64,000 nucleotides of DNA from Duncaniella muris (GTDB lineage: Bacteria > Bacteroidota > Bacteroidia > Bacteroidales > Muribaculaceae), in assembly GCF_003024805.1 (NCBI RefSeq), contig NZ_PUEC01000015.1, forward strand, positions 1 to 64,000, read 5' to 3'. Positions 9,209 to 18,511 of this stretch are shown here, piece after piece. The translations under genes were made by a program, and so were the position numbers. The notes under the pieces were generated by a model that saw only the letters and a list, made by a program, of their open reading frames with translations, was not told the origin of the DNA and searched no databases. How positions within the stretch are numbered: the first letter of the stretch is position 1; each line of letters opens with the position of its first letter.

Positions 9209-10510
9209 TCACTGCTTCACTTCCTGATCAGCGCCGGCACCCTGTTGCCAGCGCTGATTCTGCAAAGCAGCTGACCGCATCTCGGCCGGATTGTCGCAAG
9301 GCTGCCACAAAGGCCTGTGGCCAAGCTCGTCAGGCATGAACTGCTGCACCACAAAGTTGCCCGGATAGTTATGGGCATACTTGTAGTCGCGTCCGTAGCC
9401 CATATCCTTCATCAGAGAAGTCGGCGCATTGCGCAGATGCAGCGGCACCGGCAGATCTCCGGTCTCCTCTACGAGTTTCATGGCATTGTGAAGCCCTGTA
9501 TATGTGGAATTACTCTTGGCCGACAGCGCCAGATAGACCGTACACTCGGCCAGCGGAATCTGCCCTTCGGGAAAACCGAGCTTATGAACAGCCTCAAACG
9601 TAGCATTGGCCAGCAGAAGCGCGTTCGGATTGGCCAGGCTTATATCCTCTGCGGCAAGAATCAGCAGCCGGCGCGCTATGAACTCCGGGTCCTCCCCGCC
9701 TCTGATCATGCGGGCGAGCCAGTAGAGAGCGGCATCCGGGTCAGAACCGCGGATACTCTTGATAAAGGCCGAGATGATATCATAGTGCATTTCTCCGTTC
9801 TTGTCATAGGCCGACGGATTTTCCTGGAGCCTTTCAGTCACCACCTTGTCATTGATCACCACCGGCTCTCCCTGCGGAGTCGACTGTTCGAGCAGATCTA
9901 TTATATTGAGCAGCTTGCGGGCATCGCCTCCGGCAAAACGGAACAGAGCCGTAGTTTCCTCAATGCTCACACCGTGGAGCTGCAGGGCACTGTCACCCGC
10001 CACAGCCCGGTCAAGCAGATGACGCAGATCCGCCTCCTCCAGCGGACGCAGAGTGTAGACCTGCGCGCGTGACAGAAGAGGCCTGATCACCTCAAACGAC
10101 GGATTTTCCGTAGTGGCCCCGATCAGAGTCACCACCCCGCTCTCCACAGCCCCCAGCAGACTGTCCTGCTGCGCCTTGCTGAAACGGTGGATTTCATCAA
10201 TGAACAGAATCGGACGCCCGCCGGCAAACATGTTCATGGCATCGCCCTTACAGCGCTCTATCACCTCACGCACCTCCTTGACACCGGCACTGACGGCCGA
10301 CAGCGTATAGAAAGGCACATTGACAGAGTTGGCAATAATTCTCGCAAGCGTGGTCTTGCCCACTCCGGGAGGTCCCCAAAGAATAAACGACGAGACTTTG
10401 CCCGATTCAATCATGCGGCGGACCACCCCTCCCTCGCCAACGAGGTGGAGCTGACCTATATAATCATCTAATGAGCGCGGACGCAGGCGCTCGGCAAGTG
10501 GCTGGTTCAT
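9209..10510 (-). CDS. rarA: Replication-associated recombination protein A (AAA+ ATPase)
   Basis: This 433-aa clamp-loader-like AAA+ ATPase (MgsA/RarA/WRNIP1 family) acts at stalled replication forks. Walker [10 protein letters not shown] is at 46-54, Walker [11 protein letters not shown] at 101-110, and the sensor segment [12 protein letters not shown] follows. The C-terminal part holds the tetramerisation domain with [17 protein letters not shown] and the conserved [23 protein letters not shown] region. Length is typical. The gene converges with the efflux operon (40 bp gap, no clear hairpin) and diverges from the small membrane protein gene at 10803. Confidence 0.96.
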   Translation of the reverse strand: MNQPLAERLRPRSLDDYIGQLHLVGEGGVVRRMIESGKVSSFILWGPPGVGKTTLARIIANSVNVPFYTLSAVSAGVKEVREVIERCKGDAMNMFAGGRPILFIDEIHRFSKAQQDSLLGAVESGVVTLIGATTENPSFEVIRPLLSRAQVYTLRPLEEADLRHLLDRAVAGDSALQLHGVSIEETTALFRFAGGDARKLLNIIDLLEQSTPQGEPVVINDKVVTERLQENPSAYDKNGEMHYDIISAFIKSIRGSDPDAALYWLARMIRGGEDPEFIARRLLILAAEDISLANPNALLLANATFEAVHKLGFPEGQIPLAECTVYLALSAKSNSTYTGLHNAMKLVEETGDLPVPLHLRNAPTSLMKDMGYGRDYKYAHNYPGNFVVQQFMPDELGHRPLWQPCDNPAEMRSAALQNQRWQQGAGADQEVKQ

Positions 10511-10517
10511 GATAATG

Positions 10518-10550
10518 CAAAATTAATAATAATCCGCCATATATCGCAAT
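10518..10550 (-). promoter_or_regulatory. Possible rarA promoter giving a near-leaderless mRNA
   Basis: On the minus strand TAATTTTG (10525-10518) is a full -7 match, with ATTG (one mismatch to TTTG) 21 nt upstream. The -7 element ends only 7 nt before the rarA ATG, so a start at the usual distance would fall on or next to the start codon. The remaining bases to 10802 (divergent spacer) are A/T-rich; I see no gene there. Confidence 0.4.
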
Positions 10551-10802
10551 CTCCACCAGCATCCGCTACCCGCCTACACCTATTATAATAATGTTAAAGG
10601 TTTTAAAATTCCCTCTCAGCCTATGCGAATTAATATTTTTTCATTAATTTTACACCGTGAGTTTGCAGCCGTCCCACACCGACACCCATGCAACGCCGCT
10701 TCGGGTCACTCGAACTTTCACACACAACAATTGTTAATTTAATATCCGGCCGCATCTCTGAATGCCGGACACCGAATGAATTAACGTTAAAACTATAAAG
10801 CT

Positions 10803-11051
10803 ATGAGTGCTCAACGAACTCCGACCGGAACTCCTGCCGCTATGCGCAACATCTTCGGTATCATAATGATTATCATCTACGTAGGCGTAGGTGTTCTCTT
10901 CTTCTGCGGCTATTTCGACATTCTCTTCCCAACATGGAAATGGGTTCGCTGGGTCGGCGGCGCCCTGTTCACCGTCTACGGTCTGTGGCGTGCCTACCGC
11001 CAGTTCAAGGGCATAGACCCAGGCTACGGCAACGACCGTGACGATCAATAA
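10803..11051 (+). CDS. Small two-helix membrane protein of unknown function
   Basis: An 82-aa protein with a short polar N-terminus and two predicted membrane helices (about 15-41, NIFGIIMIIIYVGVGVLFF onward, and about 48-65, WVRWVGGALFTVYGLWRAY), ending in a charged tail. I do not recognise a named family. It is the first gene of a three-gene run with a PstS-like lipoprotein (17 bp downstream) and a TPR protein. From memory, this combination follows TonB/ExbBD-type genes in other Bacteroidales, but no such genes lie upstream here. Confidence 0.75.
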   Translation: MSAQRTPTGTPAAMRNIFGIIMIIIYVGVGVLFFCGYFDILFPTWKWVRWVGGALFTVYGLWRAYRQFKGIDPGYGNDRDDQ

Positions 11052-11068
11052 AAACTGTTTGTCAGCCT

Positions 11069-12043
11069 ATGATCAAATCAAGCAAATGCATGGCCGCCCT
11101 TGCGGCCCTGAGTCTTCTCGCCGCTTTCAGCGGATGCGGCAAGAAAGCATCCATGCAGCCTGACCCTATGGCCAAGGTTGCATGTGACGAGTCATTCGAA
11201 AACATACTCGAACAGGAGATCAACGTCTACGAATACATCTACCCTAAAGAAGATGTGCTCGCCTACTACCTCCCTGAAAACGCCTGCATCGACTCCATCA
11301 TGGCCATGCAGGGTGTGAAATGCGCCGTCACAACCCGTCCTCTGACCGAAAAGGAAGTCAGCTTCCTCCGCAGCAATAAAAAAATTGTCAACCAGAAAAA
11401 GATCGCCGTTGACGCCCTCGCCATAATCGTAAACCCGGAAAACCCTGTGGAGATCCTATCTAAAAAGGAAATCGCAGAGATCCTTTCAGGCGAGGTCAGC
11501 CGCTGGGATCAGGTAGAACCCTGCAAGCTCGGCGAGATCGACGTAATCTTCGACCATCAGGGATCGTCAACCGTCAAGTTCATGCGCGACTCGATTCTCA
11601 ACGGCAAAGCATTCGGCCAGAATGTATCAGCAGTGAAGACAAACCCCGATGTGTTCAAAGCCGTGGCCGAAAACAAGAACGCTATGGGCGTCATCGGCGT
11701 CAGCTGGGTTTCGAGCGACATGCAGGGACGCGAAAAATCAGTCGATGAACTCGCCCAGGCAGTAGAGAAAAGCGACACCACCCAGCTCGATTTCAACTCC
11801 GAAGTAAAGGTGCTGAAAATACGCGGAAATGACGTGGTGGCAGCCTACAAGCCCTATCAGGCCTATATTTTCGATGGCTCCTACCCGCTCTACCGCTCGG
11901 TCTACATGATCAGCACAGCCCCCGGCGGCACCATAACCCACCGATTCTTCAGCTTCGTCACCGGATTCCAGGGCCAGAAGCTCATACAGATGACCGGCAT
12001 TCTGCCCGCCACAGTGCGCCCGCGCATGGTTGCTCTCGAATAA
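11069..12043 (+). CDS. PstS-like substrate-binding lipoprotein
   Basis: This 324-aa protein has a lipoprotein signal peptide (lipobox AFSGC, Cys23) and a PBP-like type II fold similar to PstS: an N-terminal lobe with CAVTTRPLTEKE, the hinge segment IVNPENPVEILSKKEIAEILSGE, and DHQGSSTVKFMRDSIL, where PstS proteins bind phosphate through Ser/Thr. No pstCAB transporter genes are nearby. It may therefore serve as a phosphate-binding or signalling lipoprotein rather than as part of a classical Pst transporter. The fold is well supported; the ligand is inference. Confidence 0.8.
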   Translation: MIKSSKCMAALAALSLLAAFSGCGKKASMQPDPMAKVACDESFENILEQEINVYEYIYPKEDVLAYYLPENACIDSIMAMQGVKCAVTTRPLTEKEVSFLRSNKKIVNQKKIAVDALAIIVNPENPVEILSKKEIAEILSGEVSRWDQVEPCKLGEIDVIFDHQGSSTVKFMRDSILNGKAFGQNVSAVKTNPDVFKAVAENKNAMGVIGVSWVSSDMQGREKSVDELAQAVEKSDTTQLDFNSEVKVLKIRGNDVVAAYKPYQAYIFDGSYPLYRSVYMISTAPGGTITHRFFSFVTGFQGQKLIQMTGILPATVRPRMVALE

Positions 12044-12210
12044 AACAATAATAAGGTGGCTTCTGCGTTAGTCTATCAATGACATCACACACACCGAACC
12101 CGCCTGACGGTCTTTCAGGCTGAAAAATCATTATCCAGTCTGCAGGAACCGGATGTAAACAACAACGAACATCAATCAAAAAAAATTAAATATCTATAGT
12201 AAACCAGAAA

Positions 12211-13836
12211 ATGAAATTCCGTACTATCTTTTCCCTCGTTCTTGGAGGGTTTGCCCTCACGGCATTCGCCCAGGGCGGCTATCAGGATGGCGTTGACTAC
12301 TACAACGCCGACCGTTTCGAGAAGGCAAAGACCATCCTTGAGAAAACCCTCAATGATCCTTCTACAGACAAAGCCGTGTCATACTTCTATCTCGGCTCAC
12401 TTGACATGCGTGAAGGCAACACCGCCGCTGCGGCCGCCAACTTCAACAAAGGCAAGGAAGCAAACCCCAACTATGGCTACAACTATGTAGGTCTCGGCGA
12501 AATCGCCCTCAAGAACGGCAACAAATCAGAAGCCTCTGACCTCTTCAAGAAAGCTCTTGAGACCAACAAGAAAGACGCCTCGCTCATGGCAGCCGTGGCC
12601 CGCGCATATTTTAATGTAGACCCCACTCTCTACGCCAAGGAAATCGACAAGCAGATCGACAAGGCAATGAAAGTTTCCAAAAACAAGGAAGCTCAGATCT
12701 ACGTTCTCCAGGGCGACATGCTCAAGACCACTGACGTAGGTGCCGCAGCCGGCCGCTACGAACAGGCTATGGTCTATGACGAAGAAGCAGGCAACATCAA
12801 CCCCGAAGCCTATGTCAAGTATGCCAACCTCTACAATAAGGTAAACCCTGACTTCGCTATCGCCAAGCTCGTCGAGCTCAACGAAAAGCTCCCCAACTCG
12901 GCTCTTGCCCAGAGCGAGCTCGCTGAAAAATACTATGACGGCAACCAGTTCACAAAAGCTGCCGAACAGTATGGCAAATACATCCAGAACCCCAACCACT
13001 TCCAGGGTGACGAACAGCGCTACTCAGGTCTCCTCTACTTCGGTAAGAAGTATCAGGAATCTCTCGACGTGGCAAACCAGGTGCTTGCAAAAGACCCCAA
13101 CAACGAATACATGCAGCGCATGGTTATGCTCAACAAGGCTGCCCTCAAAGACTTCACCGGTGCTGAAGAAGCCGCTAAGAAACTCTTCTCTCACGCCGAT
13201 GCCAAGTTCACAGCCACTGACTACACCACCTACGGTGACATCCTCGGCGAACTCAAGCGTCCTGAAGATGCTGTAGCCGCCTACACCAAGGCCTATGAGC
13301 TCAATCCTGAGAAGAACAAACAGATCCTCGCCAACATCTCGTCAATGTACACCGACCTCGAAGACTATCAGAAGGCCGCTGAATACATGCAGAAATTCGT
13401 TGACGCAGGCGACGCCTCTCTCAACGACTACTTCATCCTCTCGAACCGCTACAAGAACCTCGGCGTATCGCTTCCCGAAGGCTCTCCCGAACGTATCGAA
13501 GCCGCCAACAACGGCATCAAGTATGTCGACATGGCCATCGAGTCAGCCGCCAACAAAGGCCCGCTCTACCGCAACAAAGCCACTCTCATGATGGTCCGTG
13601 ACGGCGCCGAGATCACTCCCGCCCTGGTCGAGACCTATCAGCAGATGCTCGCCGCCTACGACGAAAACCCCGAAAACAAGGAAAAATACCGCGACGCTTA
13701 CAAGAGCGCCTACAACAATCTCGCCAACTACTATCTGAAGGCCGGCGACAAGGAACAGGCTCGCGCTTACTTCGAAAAATTCCTTGAAATCGACCCCGAA
13801 AACGAAGCTCTCCGCGAATATCTCAACAAGATGTAA
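12211..13836 (+). CDS. Periplasmic tetratricopeptide-repeat protein
   Basis: A 541-aa protein with a cleavable signal peptide (MKFRTIFSLVLGGFALTAFA) followed by TPR repeats along the whole length (for example YFYLGSLDMREGNTAAAAAN, YNYVGLGEIALKNGNKSEA and YNNLANYYLKAGDKEQARAY near the C-terminus). TPRs mediate protein-protein contact; the partner is unknown. The gene is separated by 167 bp from the PstS-like lipoprotein and ends at the strong terminator at 13862-13916. Adenine-ending lysine codons and high GC at third positions match its neighbours. Confidence 0.85.
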   Translation: MKFRTIFSLVLGGFALTAFAQGGYQDGVDYYNADRFEKAKTILEKTLNDPSTDKAVSYFYLGSLDMREGNTAAAAANFNKGKEANPNYGYNYVGLGEIALKNGNKSEASDLFKKALETNKKDASLMAAVARAYFNVDPTLYAKEIDKQIDKAMKVSKNKEAQIYVLQGDMLKTTDVGAAAGRYEQAMVYDEEAGNINPEAYVKYANLYNKVNPDFAIAKLVELNEKLPNSALAQSELAEKYYDGNQFTKAAEQYGKYIQNPNHFQGDEQRYSGLLYFGKKYQESLDVANQVLAKDPNNEYMQRMVMLNKAALKDFTGAEEAAKKLFSHADAKFTATDYTTYGDILGELKRPEDAVAAYTKAYELNPEKNKQILANISSMYTDLEDYQKAAEYMQKFVDAGDASLNDYFILSNRYKNLGVSLPEGSPERIEAANNGIKYVDMAIESAANKGPLYRNKATLMMVRDGAEITPALVETYQQMLAAYDENPENKEKYRDAYKSAYNNLANYYLKAGDKEQARAYFEKFLEIDPENEALREYLNKM

Positions 13837-13861
13837 TCCGGACTGACTCCGAAAAAAGCAT

Positions 13862-13916
13862 AAGGCGCATAGCGTACACCGGTCCTGCGGGGCCTGCGTG
13901 CTCTATGCGCCTTTTT
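13862..13916 (+). terminator. Rho-independent terminator of the TPR gene
   Basis: An 11-bp perfect stem (AAGGCGCATAG at 13862-13872 with CTATGCGCCTT at 13903-13913) is followed by a T run. It closes the 10803-13836 unit. The rest of the gap to 14148 holds only the candidate promoter at 14001-14032. Confidence 0.85.
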
Positions 13917-14000
13917 CCTGCCTGCGGACATCGGGCAGAACATCTGAGAAGCATACGCGGCGGAGGGCCGGCTCCACTCCGGATTCAGCTTTGGCCACGA

Positions 14001-14032
14001 TTTGCATATTCGGGTGATTTTTAGTTACTTTG
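14001..14032 (+). promoter_or_regulatory. Probable promoter of the acyl-CoA ligase gene
   Basis: TTTG (14001-14004) is followed after 20 nt by TTACTTTG (14025-14032), one base off TAnnTTTG. The promoter lies downstream of a TTG codon that would open a longer frame at 14002, which supports the internal ATG at 14149 as the real start. Confidence 0.55.
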
Positions 14033-14148
14033 TGAATAGATTGTCCCGCATCCGCACGCCGGAATATCCAAAGGGCGCAAAATGGGAAAAACAAAGGACT
14101 GTCTGTCAGCGTTATATGATTGACATCCCTTTCACAGCCAACTTATTT

Positions 14149-15816
14149 ATGAACAAGGAGAATCTTTTACAGATATACGCCTCCGGTTTCCGTAAAAACT
14201 GGGAACTGCCGGCTCTTACGGAATTCGGTTCTGACCAGACAATGACCTATGCCGACATGGCAAGGCGCATTGCCGCCCTGCATCTGCTCTATGAAGAGGC
14301 AGGCATCAAGCGCGGCGACAAGATTGCCGTCATGGGTAAGAACTCGTTTGCCTGGGTGGTGGTCTACATGGCCACTCTCACCTACGGAGCCGTCATTGTG
14401 CCCGTGTTGCATGATTTCAACGTCCAGGATGCGCAGCATATCATCAACCACTCCGAGAGCGTCATGCTTTTCATCAATGAAAGCATCTTCGACTCAATGG
14501 AATTTGAAAAGATTCCTGCCGTGAAAGCCGTCCTCTCGCTCGACCGCCGCGCCGTGCTCGCCGAACACCCGGTCACAAACCATGCGGTAGAGAAATTCCT
14601 CGCCCGCCTGCCACAGAAAATGCGCAGACGCTATCCACACGGCTTCACCACGGCCGATGTTGATTATCCCGAAATCGACGAGAGCACCCTTGCCGAAATC
14701 AACTACACCTCAGGAACCACAGGCTTCTCCAAAGGCGTGATGCTCACTCTCGGCAACCTTGGGGGCAACGTCCGCTTCGGGGTGGCATCCCGACTGCACT
14801 ACCGCGGATCGAGAGCCCTGTCGTTTCTACCTCTCGCCCATGCCTACGGATGTGCCTTCGACATGCTGACCCCTCTTGCCGTCGGCACCCACATCACCAT
14901 TCTGGGCAAACTTCCCACTCCCAAACTTCTGCTCAAAGCCTTTGCAGAGGTAAGGCCCAATCTGATCATCTGCGTCCCGCTCATTCTCGAAAAGATCTAC
15001 CGCAACAAACTGCGCCCGATCATCGAGAAGCCCTCGGTGCGCCGCGCGCTGAAACTGCCGGGGCTCAAGACTCTCGTCTACCGCAAGATCCGCAACAGCC
15101 TTGTCGAGGCTCTCGGCGGTGAGTTCGAGGAAGTGATAGTAGGCGGTGCTCCTCTCAACCATGAAGTAGAAGCCTTTCTCCACAAAATAAAATTCCCATT
15201 CACCGTGGGCTACGGCATGACCGAATGCGGCCCGCTCATCAGCTATACCCCCTGGCGCAATTTCATTGTCTCATCATCGGGCCGTACACTGCCCTCTATG
15301 GAGAGCAAGATAGCAGGCAGCCGGAATCAGGAAACCGAGCCGGGCGAAATCTGCGTGCGTGGCGAAAACGTGATGAAGGGCTACTACAAGAATCCGGAAG
15401 CTACCGAGGCCGTGATCGATGCAGAAGGCTGGCTACACACCGGCGACATGGGCACAATCTCTGACCGGGGCATCATCTTCATACGCGGGCGCTACAAAAC
15501 CATGATCCTCGGAGCCAGCGGGCAGAACATCTATCCTGAAGAGATCGAGGCCAAGCTAAACAACATGCCCTACGTGTCGGAAAGCCTTATCGTGGAGCGC
15601 GGCAAACACCTCGTGGCCCTCGTCTATCCCGACTATGAGGCTATGGACCGCGACAAAGTTCACAACGAACAGCTGCCGGCTCTCATGGAGCAGGTCAGAA
15701 CCGACCTGAACCGCATAGTGGCCCCATACGAAAGGATAGACCGCATACAGCTGATAGCCAACGAATTCGAAAAAACTCCCAAACGATCCATAAAGCGCTA
15801 TCTCTATAACGCGTAG
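14149..15816 (+). CDS. AMP-dependent long-chain acyl-CoA ligase
   Basis: This 555-aa ANL-superfamily enzyme activates a fatty (or other carboxylic) acid to an acyl-adenylate and then to acyl-CoA. The P-loop-like YTSGTTGFSKGVML motif, the A5 segment GYGMTECGPLISYTP and the A7/A8 segments GWLHTGDMG and GRYKTMILGASGQNIYPEEIE are present. The C-terminus KRSIKRYLYNA carries the family's catalytic-lysine region. The ATG at 14149 is preferred to the upstream TTG because the candidate promoter lies inside the longer frame. It is followed after 27 bp by a hotdog thioesterase, consistent with acyl-CoA turnover. Confidence 0.9.
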   Translation: MNKENLLQIYASGFRKNWELPALTEFGSDQTMTYADMARRIAALHLLYEEAGIKRGDKIAVMGKNSFAWVVVYMATLTYGAVIVPVLHDFNVQDAQHIINHSESVMLFINESIFDSMEFEKIPAVKAVLSLDRRAVLAEHPVTNHAVEKFLARLPQKMRRRYPHGFTTADVDYPEIDESTLAEINYTSGTTGFSKGVMLTLGNLGGNVRFGVASRLHYRGSRALSFLPLAHAYGCAFDMLTPLAVGTHITILGKLPTPKLLLKAFAEVRPNLIICVPLILEKIYRNKLRPIIEKPSVRRALKLPGLKTLVYRKIRNSLVEALGGEFEEVIVGGAPLNHEVEAFLHKIKFPFTVGYGMTECGPLISYTPWRNFIVSSSGRTLPSMESKIAGSRNQETEPGEICVRGENVMKGYYKNPEATEAVIDAEGWLHTGDMGTISDRGIIFIRGRYKTMILGASGQNIYPEEIEAKLNNMPYVSESLIVERGKHLVALVYPDYEAMDRDKVHNEQLPALMEQVRTDLNRIVAPYERIDRIQLIANEFEKTPKRSIKRYLYNA

Positions 15817-15843
15817 ACCGGCGCCCGACCCAAAGAACCAATC

Positions 15844-16242
15844 ATGAAGAGTTACGAACAGATCATAAAAGTCCGCGACTACGAAGTAGACTCGCAGGGC
15901 ATAGTCAACAATGCCAACTATCTGCACTATCTCGAAATAACACGCCACGATTTCTGCGAACACGCAGGCACGACCTTCCGCGCCATGCAGGAACAGGGTC
16001 TCGACCCGGTGGTCAGAAAAATCGAAATCGAATATCTCTCGTCGCTCACCCTTGGCGAGACTATGATATCGCGCCTGAGCATGGAGCGTAAGGGCGCCAG
16101 GTTTGTATTCACGCAGGACATCTACAACGCAACCAACAGCTCCCATGTAGTCCATGCGCTCGTGACAATTGTCTGCCTTGAAAACGGGCGCCTCTCGCGC
16201 GGCGATCTTCTCGCCGAGGCTTTCCGCGAATATCTCGCATAA
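15844..16242 (+). CDS. Acyl-CoA thioesterase, YbgC/4HBT hotdog family
   Basis: A 132-aa single-domain hotdog thioesterase that hydrolyses acyl-CoA or acyl-ACP thioesters in the cytoplasm. The YbgC-type active-site region is present: D16 in YEVDSQGIVNNANYLHYLE, followed by the catalytic-loop Asn/Tyr and the helix ITRHDF. The central strand EIEYLSSLTLGE is also typical. Length matches the family. It lies in one direction with the acyl-CoA ligase, dprA and a nucleoside phosphorylase gene. The substrate cannot be read from sequence. Confidence 0.88.
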   Translation: MKSYEQIIKVRDYEVDSQGIVNNANYLHYLEITRHDFCEHAGTTFRAMQEQGLDPVVRKIEIEYLSSLTLGETMISRLSMERKGARFVFTQDIYNATNSSHVVHALVTIVCLENGRLSRGDLLAEAFREYLA

Positions 16243-16305
16243 AATCGCACCGGCTCCGCTCCGCAAAGCCTGAATCTCTCACCCCTCACTCACATTTCTC
16301 ACCCG

Positions 16306-17409
16306 ATGGAACCTCTTGTAAGCCAAATAGCATTCTCGTCTCTGCGCTCGCTCTCGCCGGAACTCGCTGACGCGATACTCGACCGCACAGGCTCGGAAGA
16401 AGCATTCTTCCGTCTGTCTGAGTCGCAGCTATCGGCTGTCATGGGGTTCGCCAACCGCCTCTTCAGCCAAAAAGTCAGAGACGAAGCTCTTGAAAAAGCC
16501 CGTAGCGAAGCTGATTTTGTAGAGTCAAACTCCATCCGCGCCATCTATTTCCGCAATCCTGACTATCCGCATCGCCTTCTCCAGTGCGACGACGCCCCGC
16601 TGATGCTCTACATGCTGGGCGACTGCGACCTCAACAGCCGACGTGTGGTCTCGATAGTCGGCACCCGCCACGCCACGGCCTACGGCTGCGATTTCACCGA
16701 GCGCTTCGTCAGAGAGCTCTCCGATATCATGGCTGAAAAGCCCGTGATTGTGAGCGGTCTGGCCTACGGGATAGACATTGCGGCCCACCGCGCGGCCCTG
16801 AAAGCCGGACTGCCGACCATAGCCGTAGTGGCCCACGGACTCAACACGGTCTATCCTCCGGCACATAGGCCGACAGCTGTAGAGATGATACGCAGCGGTG
16901 GCGGAATGCTGACCGACTACCCCTCGTCGGCCTCAATCCACAAAGGAAACTTCCTTGCCCGCAACCGCATTGTGGCGGGTCTGGCCGACGCCCTCGTGGT
17001 GGCAGAATCGGCCTCAAAAGGAGGCGCACTGGTGACAGCCCGGCTTGCCGCCGGCTACAACCGCGATGTCTTCGCCCTTCCGGGCCGCACCTCCGACCGC
17101 TATTCGGCAGGCTGCAACGCCCTTATAGCCGATCATGTAGCCGGACTCGTAAGCTCCGCCGCAGACTTCGCATCGCAGATGCGATGGCCCACAGCCGAAA
17201 CCGTGCCCATACAGCCATCGCTCTTTCAGGAACTCGCCCCTGAAGAGCAAGCTGTCATCGACCTGCTGACCGACCGCGGCGAGGCCACTCTCAATGATCT
17301 GACGGCCCGCATCGACATCCCGACCCCAAGACTCATGGCCATGCTGATAGACCTCGAATTCAGATCGCTCATCCTGGCCATCCCCGGCGGACGCTACCGT
17401 CTCCGCTGA
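16306..17409 (+). CDS. dprA: DNA-processing protein DprA
   Basis: A 367-aa Smf/DprA protein, the loader of RecA onto incoming single-stranded DNA in natural transformation. It shows an N-terminal helix-hairpin region, the Rossmann core with GTRHATAYG, SGLAYGIDIAAHRAAL, HGLNTVYPPAHRP and the signature FLARNRIVAGLADALVVAE-SKGGALVTARLA, then FALPGR. The C-terminal DprA winged helix (about 300-367) is present. DprA is common in bacteria without proven competence, and no com genes are in the window. Confidence 0.95.
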   Translation: MEPLVSQIAFSSLRSLSPELADAILDRTGSEEAFFRLSESQLSAVMGFANRLFSQKVRDEALEKARSEADFVESNSIRAIYFRNPDYPHRLLQCDDAPLMLYMLGDCDLNSRRVVSIVGTRHATAYGCDFTERFVRELSDIMAEKPVIVSGLAYGIDIAAHRAALKAGLPTIAVVAHGLNTVYPPAHRPTAVEMIRSGGGMLTDYPSSASIHKGNFLARNRIVAGLADALVVAESASKGGALVTARLAAGYNRDVFALPGRTSDRYSAGCNALIADHVAGLVSSAADFASQMRWPTAETVPIQPSLFQELAPEEQAVIDLLTDRGEATLNDLTARIDIPTPRLMAMLIDLEFRSLILAIPGGRYRLR

Positions 17410-17494
17410 CCAAACCACTCCTGCCCGGCAAACGTTTATACCTTATAATCATCAACCACCTCTTTCCCCACACCTAAAAACAACTTCATCTATC

Positions 17495-18370
17495 ATGGAA
17501 AAGAAAATCATAGCCCCTTCAGAGCTGATCATCAACCCCGACGGCTCAGTGTTTCACCTGCACCTGCGTCCAGAACAGCTGACCGACCGTGTAATTCTCG
17601 TAGGCGACCCCGCCCGCGTCAATATGGTAGCTTCGTTCTTTGACACCACAGACTTTGAAGTCTCCTCTCGCGAATTCCACACTATAGGCGGCACTTACAA
17701 CGGCAAGCCCATCATGTGCCTCTCACACGGCATCGGCCCCGACAACATCGACATTGTAATCAATGAACTCGACGCCCTCGCCAACGTAGACTTCAAGACC
17801 CGCGAGGTCAAAGACGAAAAACGCCGTCTGACACTGGTGCGCATCGGCACTTCAGGAGCCCTCCAGCCCGAGCTCAAGCTCGGCACCCCGGTTATTGCCG
17901 AAAAAGCCATCGGTTTTGACGGTGTGCTCAACTACTATGCCGGACGCAATGAAGTGGCAGATCTCGATTTCGAACACGCCTTCTGCGAATCAGTGGGCTG
18001 GAATCCGCTTTGGGCGAAACCCTACGTGGTCAATGCCGATGAAGAGCTTGTCAACCAGATAGGCCGTGACGACATGGTCCGCGGCAACACCATCTCGGCT
18101 GTCGGATTCTACGGTCCGCAGGGTCGCGAGCTCCGTCTGCCTCTGGCCAACCCCGATCTCAACCGCCGCATAGAGGAATTCCGCCACAACGGCCGCAAGG
18201 TGACCAACTATGAAATGGAATCGGCTCCTCTCCAGGGCCTCGGACGCCTCATGGGCCACAGAGCAATGACCGTCTGCTCCATCATAGCCAACCGCATGAA
18301 CAACGATGCCAACCCAAACTACAAGACAGCCGTGCAGGATCTCGTGGCCACCGTCCTCGAACGCATCTGA
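17495..18370 (+). CDS. Nucleoside (uridine-type) phosphorylase
   Basis: A 291-aa member of the PNP/UDP family that cleaves nucleosides to base and ribose-1-phosphate. It shows the phosphate-binding segment VILVGDPARVNMV, the NP-I core segment RIGTSGALQPELKLGTPVIAEKA and the ribose-binding MESAPLQGLGRLMGHRAMT region. The phosphate-binding and MES motifs fit uridine-phosphorylase-like members best, but purine specificity is not excluded. Its last codons form part of the left arm of the perfect inverted repeat 18366-18486, so the TGA stop lies inside the palindrome. Confidence 0.88.
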   Translation: MEKKIIAPSELIINPDGSVFHLHLRPEQLTDRVILVGDPARVNMVASFFDTTDFEVSSREFHTIGGTYNGKPIMCLSHGIGPDNIDIVINELDALANVDFKTREVKDEKRRLTLVRIGTSGALQPELKLGTPVIAEKAIGFDGVLNYYAGRNEVADLDFEHAFCESVGWNPLWAKPYVVNADEELVNQIGRDDMVRGNTISAVGFYGPQGRELRLPLANPDLNRRIEEFRHNGRKVTNYEMESAPLQGLGRLMGHRAMTVCSIIANRMNNDANPNYKTAVQDLVATVLERI

Positions 18371-18486
18371 CACTACCGCCACATTATAATATATCATAGA
18401 TAAACATGTAAGAGCGCCGTAGGTGGAAACTTGAAGTTTCGCCCCTACGGCGCTCTTATATATTATAATGTGGCGGTAGTGTCAGA
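18366..18486. repeat. Nested perfect inverted repeat (bidirectional terminator-like palindrome)
   Basis: Outer arms of 29 bp (18366-18394 and 18458-18486) are perfect reverse complements. Inside them is a second perfect 15-bp pair (18409-18423 with 18444-18458), continued by a 6-bp inner pair (18426-18431 with 18435-18440) with a 3-nt loop. The left arm begins within the last codons of the nucleoside phosphorylase, so the phosphorylase 3' end is copied in inverted form. The element lies between two convergent genes and would form a long hairpin in either transcript. Confidence 0.9.
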
Positions 18487-18511
18487 TAAGAATCTGTCGG
18501 CCTGGAGGAGA

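Noticed and set aside
12102-12120. Small hairpin GCCTGA/TCAGGC before the TPR gene
   Set aside because: Only 6 bp, no T run after it; not convincing as terminator or riboswitch.
14002-14148. Longer frame of the acyl-CoA ligase from a TTG codon
   Set aside because: The extra 49 residues do not match the ligase family and overlap the candidate promoter; ATG 14149 fits the family start.
16306-17409. dprA as evidence for natural competence
   Set aside because: DprA is widespread in non-competent bacteria and no com genes occur in the window.
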